A stretch of 64,000 bases of DNA. Source: Cerasicoccus arenae. Its GTDB lineage: Bacteria > Verrucomicrobiota > Verrucomicrobiia > Opitutales > Cerasicoccaceae. The notes under the pieces were generated by a model. That model was not told where the DNA came from. It saw only the letters and a list, made by a program, of their open reading frames with translations, and did no database searches. The stretch covers positions 62,001 through 126,000 of the forward strand of contig NZ_BMXG01000004.1 in assembly GCF_014651635.1 (NCBI RefSeq), given 5' to 3'. Both the position numbers and the translations under genes were made by a program. Below are positions 62,854 to 64,000 of this stretch, in pieces; the stretch's first letter is position 1; every line of letters begins with the position of its first letter.

Positions 62854-63885
62854 ATGAGATACATTGCGTTTGAAAGTTCCTGTGACGAGTCAGCGTTGGC
62901 GCTCTTTGACAGCCGAGAGGGCTTGCTGGGCGAGTGGGTACACTCCCAAATTGCGCTCCACGGCGAATACGGGGGGGTTGTGCCCGATTTGGCCAGCCGC
63001 GAGCACGTGTCGAACTTTGGCCCTTTGTTGCAGCGTGCCCGGCAGGAAGTGGCATTGGAGCCCGTGGATCGCATCGCGGTGACGGTTGGCCCCGGATTGG
63101 CGGGCTGTCTAGCGGTCGGTATTGCCGCGGCGAAGTCGCTTGCCCTCGCCCTTGGTGCGCCGTTGATCGGGGTTAACCATCTGCGTGGTCATGCCTTTTC
63201 ACCATTTATCGCTCTGCATGCTGAAGCCCCCGAGGATTTCGAGGCACGCTTCCAGGCGCTGCTGCCTCATGTCGGGCTGCTCGTCTCTGGCGGCAATACC
63301 GTGCTCTTTCTGATCGATCGCGATCGGAGGATTTCCCTGCTTGCTCAGACCGTGGACGACGCTGCTGGTGAGGCAATTGACAAGGGAGCCAAACTGCTGG
63401 GCATGCCTTACCCGGGGGGGGTACAGATTGAAAATGCCGCCGCCAATGGTGAAACAGGTCAGTTTAATTTTCCAACCGGCATCCCGGATCGCAGCGATTT
63501 TCGTTTTAGTTTTTCCGGACTCAAGACCAGTCTGCGCTATCAACTGGAAGCCATGGGCGATGCGGTGCTTGCCGAACAACTCCCGAATATTTGCGCGGAT
63601 TATCAGGCGGCAGTGGTCCGGCAGCTTGTCAATAAGACCCGCCATGTGCTGGAGGGGGGGGGGGCAGCTAGCCTTGGGTTGTCGGGTGGAGTTGCCAACA
63701 ACACCTTACTACGAGAGGAGTTTGCGGCGCTGAGCCGTCGAAAAGGGCTCCCCTTGTTTATGGCAGAACGTCGTCATACGGGGGACAACGCGGCGATGAT
63801 CGCTTTTGCGGCGTGGCTTGATCCCGAAGCGACGGAGCAGTCGTTGGCAACCATGAGCTTTAACCCCGCTGTGACCTTAGCTTAA
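62854..63885 (+). CDS. tsaD: tRNA N6-adenosine threonylcarbamoyltransferase
   Basis: 343 aa, normal length. Transfers threonylcarbamoyl to A37 of ANN-decoding tRNAs, with TsaB/TsaE. Starts MRYIAFESSCDESALALFD; the metal ligands His109 and His113 lie in NHLRGHAFSP; LVSGGNTVLF and GDNAAMIAFAAW close the active site. Two homopolymers interrupt it: G8 at 63414-63421 (PGGVQ) and G11 at 63654-63664, the latter encoding LEGGGAAS just before the conserved LSGGVANN motif. An essential gene with two slippage-prone tracts is notable. Confidence 0.95.
   Translation: MRYIAFESSCDESALALFDSREGLLGEWVHSQIALHGEYGGVVPDLASREHVSNFGPLLQRARQEVALEPVDRIAVTVGPGLAGCLAVGIAAAKSLALALGAPLIGVNHLRGHAFSPFIALHAEAPEDFEARFQALLPHVGLLVSGGNTVLFLIDRDRRISLLAQTVDDAAGEAIDKGAKLLGMPYPGGVQIENAAANGETGQFNFPTGIPDRSDFRFSFSGLKTSLRYQLEAMGDAVLAEQLPNICADYQAAVVRQLVNKTRHVLEGGGAASLGLSGGVANNTLLREEFAALSRRKGLPLFMAERRHTGDNAAMIAFAAWLDPEATEQSLATMSFNPAVTLA
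63654..63664 (+). repeat. G11 tract inside tsaD
   Basis: Eleven G encode EGGGAAS, in frame, shortly before a conserved nucleotide-binding motif of an essential tRNA modification enzyme. Confidence 0.95.
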
Positions 63886-63974
63886 AAGCAGCAAAAGACG
63901 ATCCTTTACTTGACTATTTGACCCAAGATACTTAATTTATTGTCAGAATACAAAAATCAGACCTAATTTACACC

Positions 63975-64000
63975 ATGGCCGAAACCATTGCACCGAAGCT
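63975..64000 (+). CDS. 5' end of a further gene (truncated by the window edge)
   Basis: ATG 63975 opens MAETIAPK and runs off the window. A TTGACT element at 63910-63915 with an AT-rich stretch 17 nt on could be its promoter. Too short to identify. Confidence 0.4.

Noticed and set aside
1-64000. tRNA, rRNA or CRISPR
   Set aside because: No tRNA-like cloverleaf was seen in the intergenic gaps, and no rRNA sequence or regularly spaced repeats were found on reading.

Overview
The window is a gene-dense stretch (about 53% GC by eye) of what looks like a chromosome from a verrucomicrobial bacterium, most likely an Opitutae/Puniceicoccaceae-type marine heterotroph. This rests on the gene families and neighbourhoods: ileS followed by a DksA-like gene and lspA, a YesU-like DUF1961 protein and L-rhamnose isomerase, a GH106-like glycosidase, a pilin-like cassette of the kind seen in Verrucomicrobia, and many secreted proteins of unknown function. 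No sequence search was possible. I see no rRNA, tRNA, CRISPR array, insertion sequence or prophage.

Layout: 1-1.7 kb, end of a FAD oxidoreductase coupled to a type III polyketide synthase. 1.8-9.8 kb, a TerB-like protein, then a minus-strand run with accD, comF, an unknown secreted protein, truA, the penicillin-binding protein 2 gene and another secreted protein. 10-16 kb, L-rhamnose isomerase with a paired-palindrome upstream region, a second TerB-like protein, a large FAD/Fe-S oxidoreductase and DUF1961. 16-21.8 kb, a biotin operon bioA-B-D-F-(BioH-like)-bioC behind a candidate BirA operator. 21.8-29.1 kb, a minus-strand run with a phosphatase, GH106-like enzyme, rsmA, a B12-radical SAM enzyme and trpC. 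29.2-33.1 kb, larA-like, mazG, ygjP-like and MYG1-like genes. 33.1-36 kb, a compact partner-switching/phosphorelay module (Hpt, receiver, kinase-GAF-phosphatase fusion, divergent STAS protein). 36-41.6 kb, glutaredoxin, a membrane protein, lspA, a DksA-like gene and ileS. 41.8-43 kb, AT-rich, holding two tandem paralogous small proteins of unknown family. 43-46 kb, DUF1854 protein and ABC exporter preceded by a small ORF and an intrinsic terminator. 46-51 kb, thioredoxin-like protein, xerD-like recombinase, and an ammonium-transporter/histidine-kinase fusion with its response regulator behind a near-consensus sigma-54 promoter. 51-57.4 kb, hydrolase, dehydrogenase, coaB, third TerB-like protein, yicC, crtI-type desaturase. 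57.5-61.5 kb, pilin-like surface cassette. 61.8-63.9 kb, MidA-like methyltransferase and tsaD; a further gene begins at 63975.

Three patterns run across the window. First, at least nine G/C homopolymer tracts of 10-15 nt, seven of them inside genes, where they always encode Gly-Gly-Gly or Pro-Pro-Pro in frame; by chance far fewer than one is expected. Second, AccD, IleRS and the DksA-like protein each keep one cysteine of a normally four-cysteine zinc site, and ComF seems to have lost one of its two sites, which suggests loss of structural zinc in housekeeping proteins. Third, several loci have readable local control: a BirA-type box, a sigma-54 promoter, paired palindromes before rhaA, and a peptide-plus-terminator leader before an ABC exporter.
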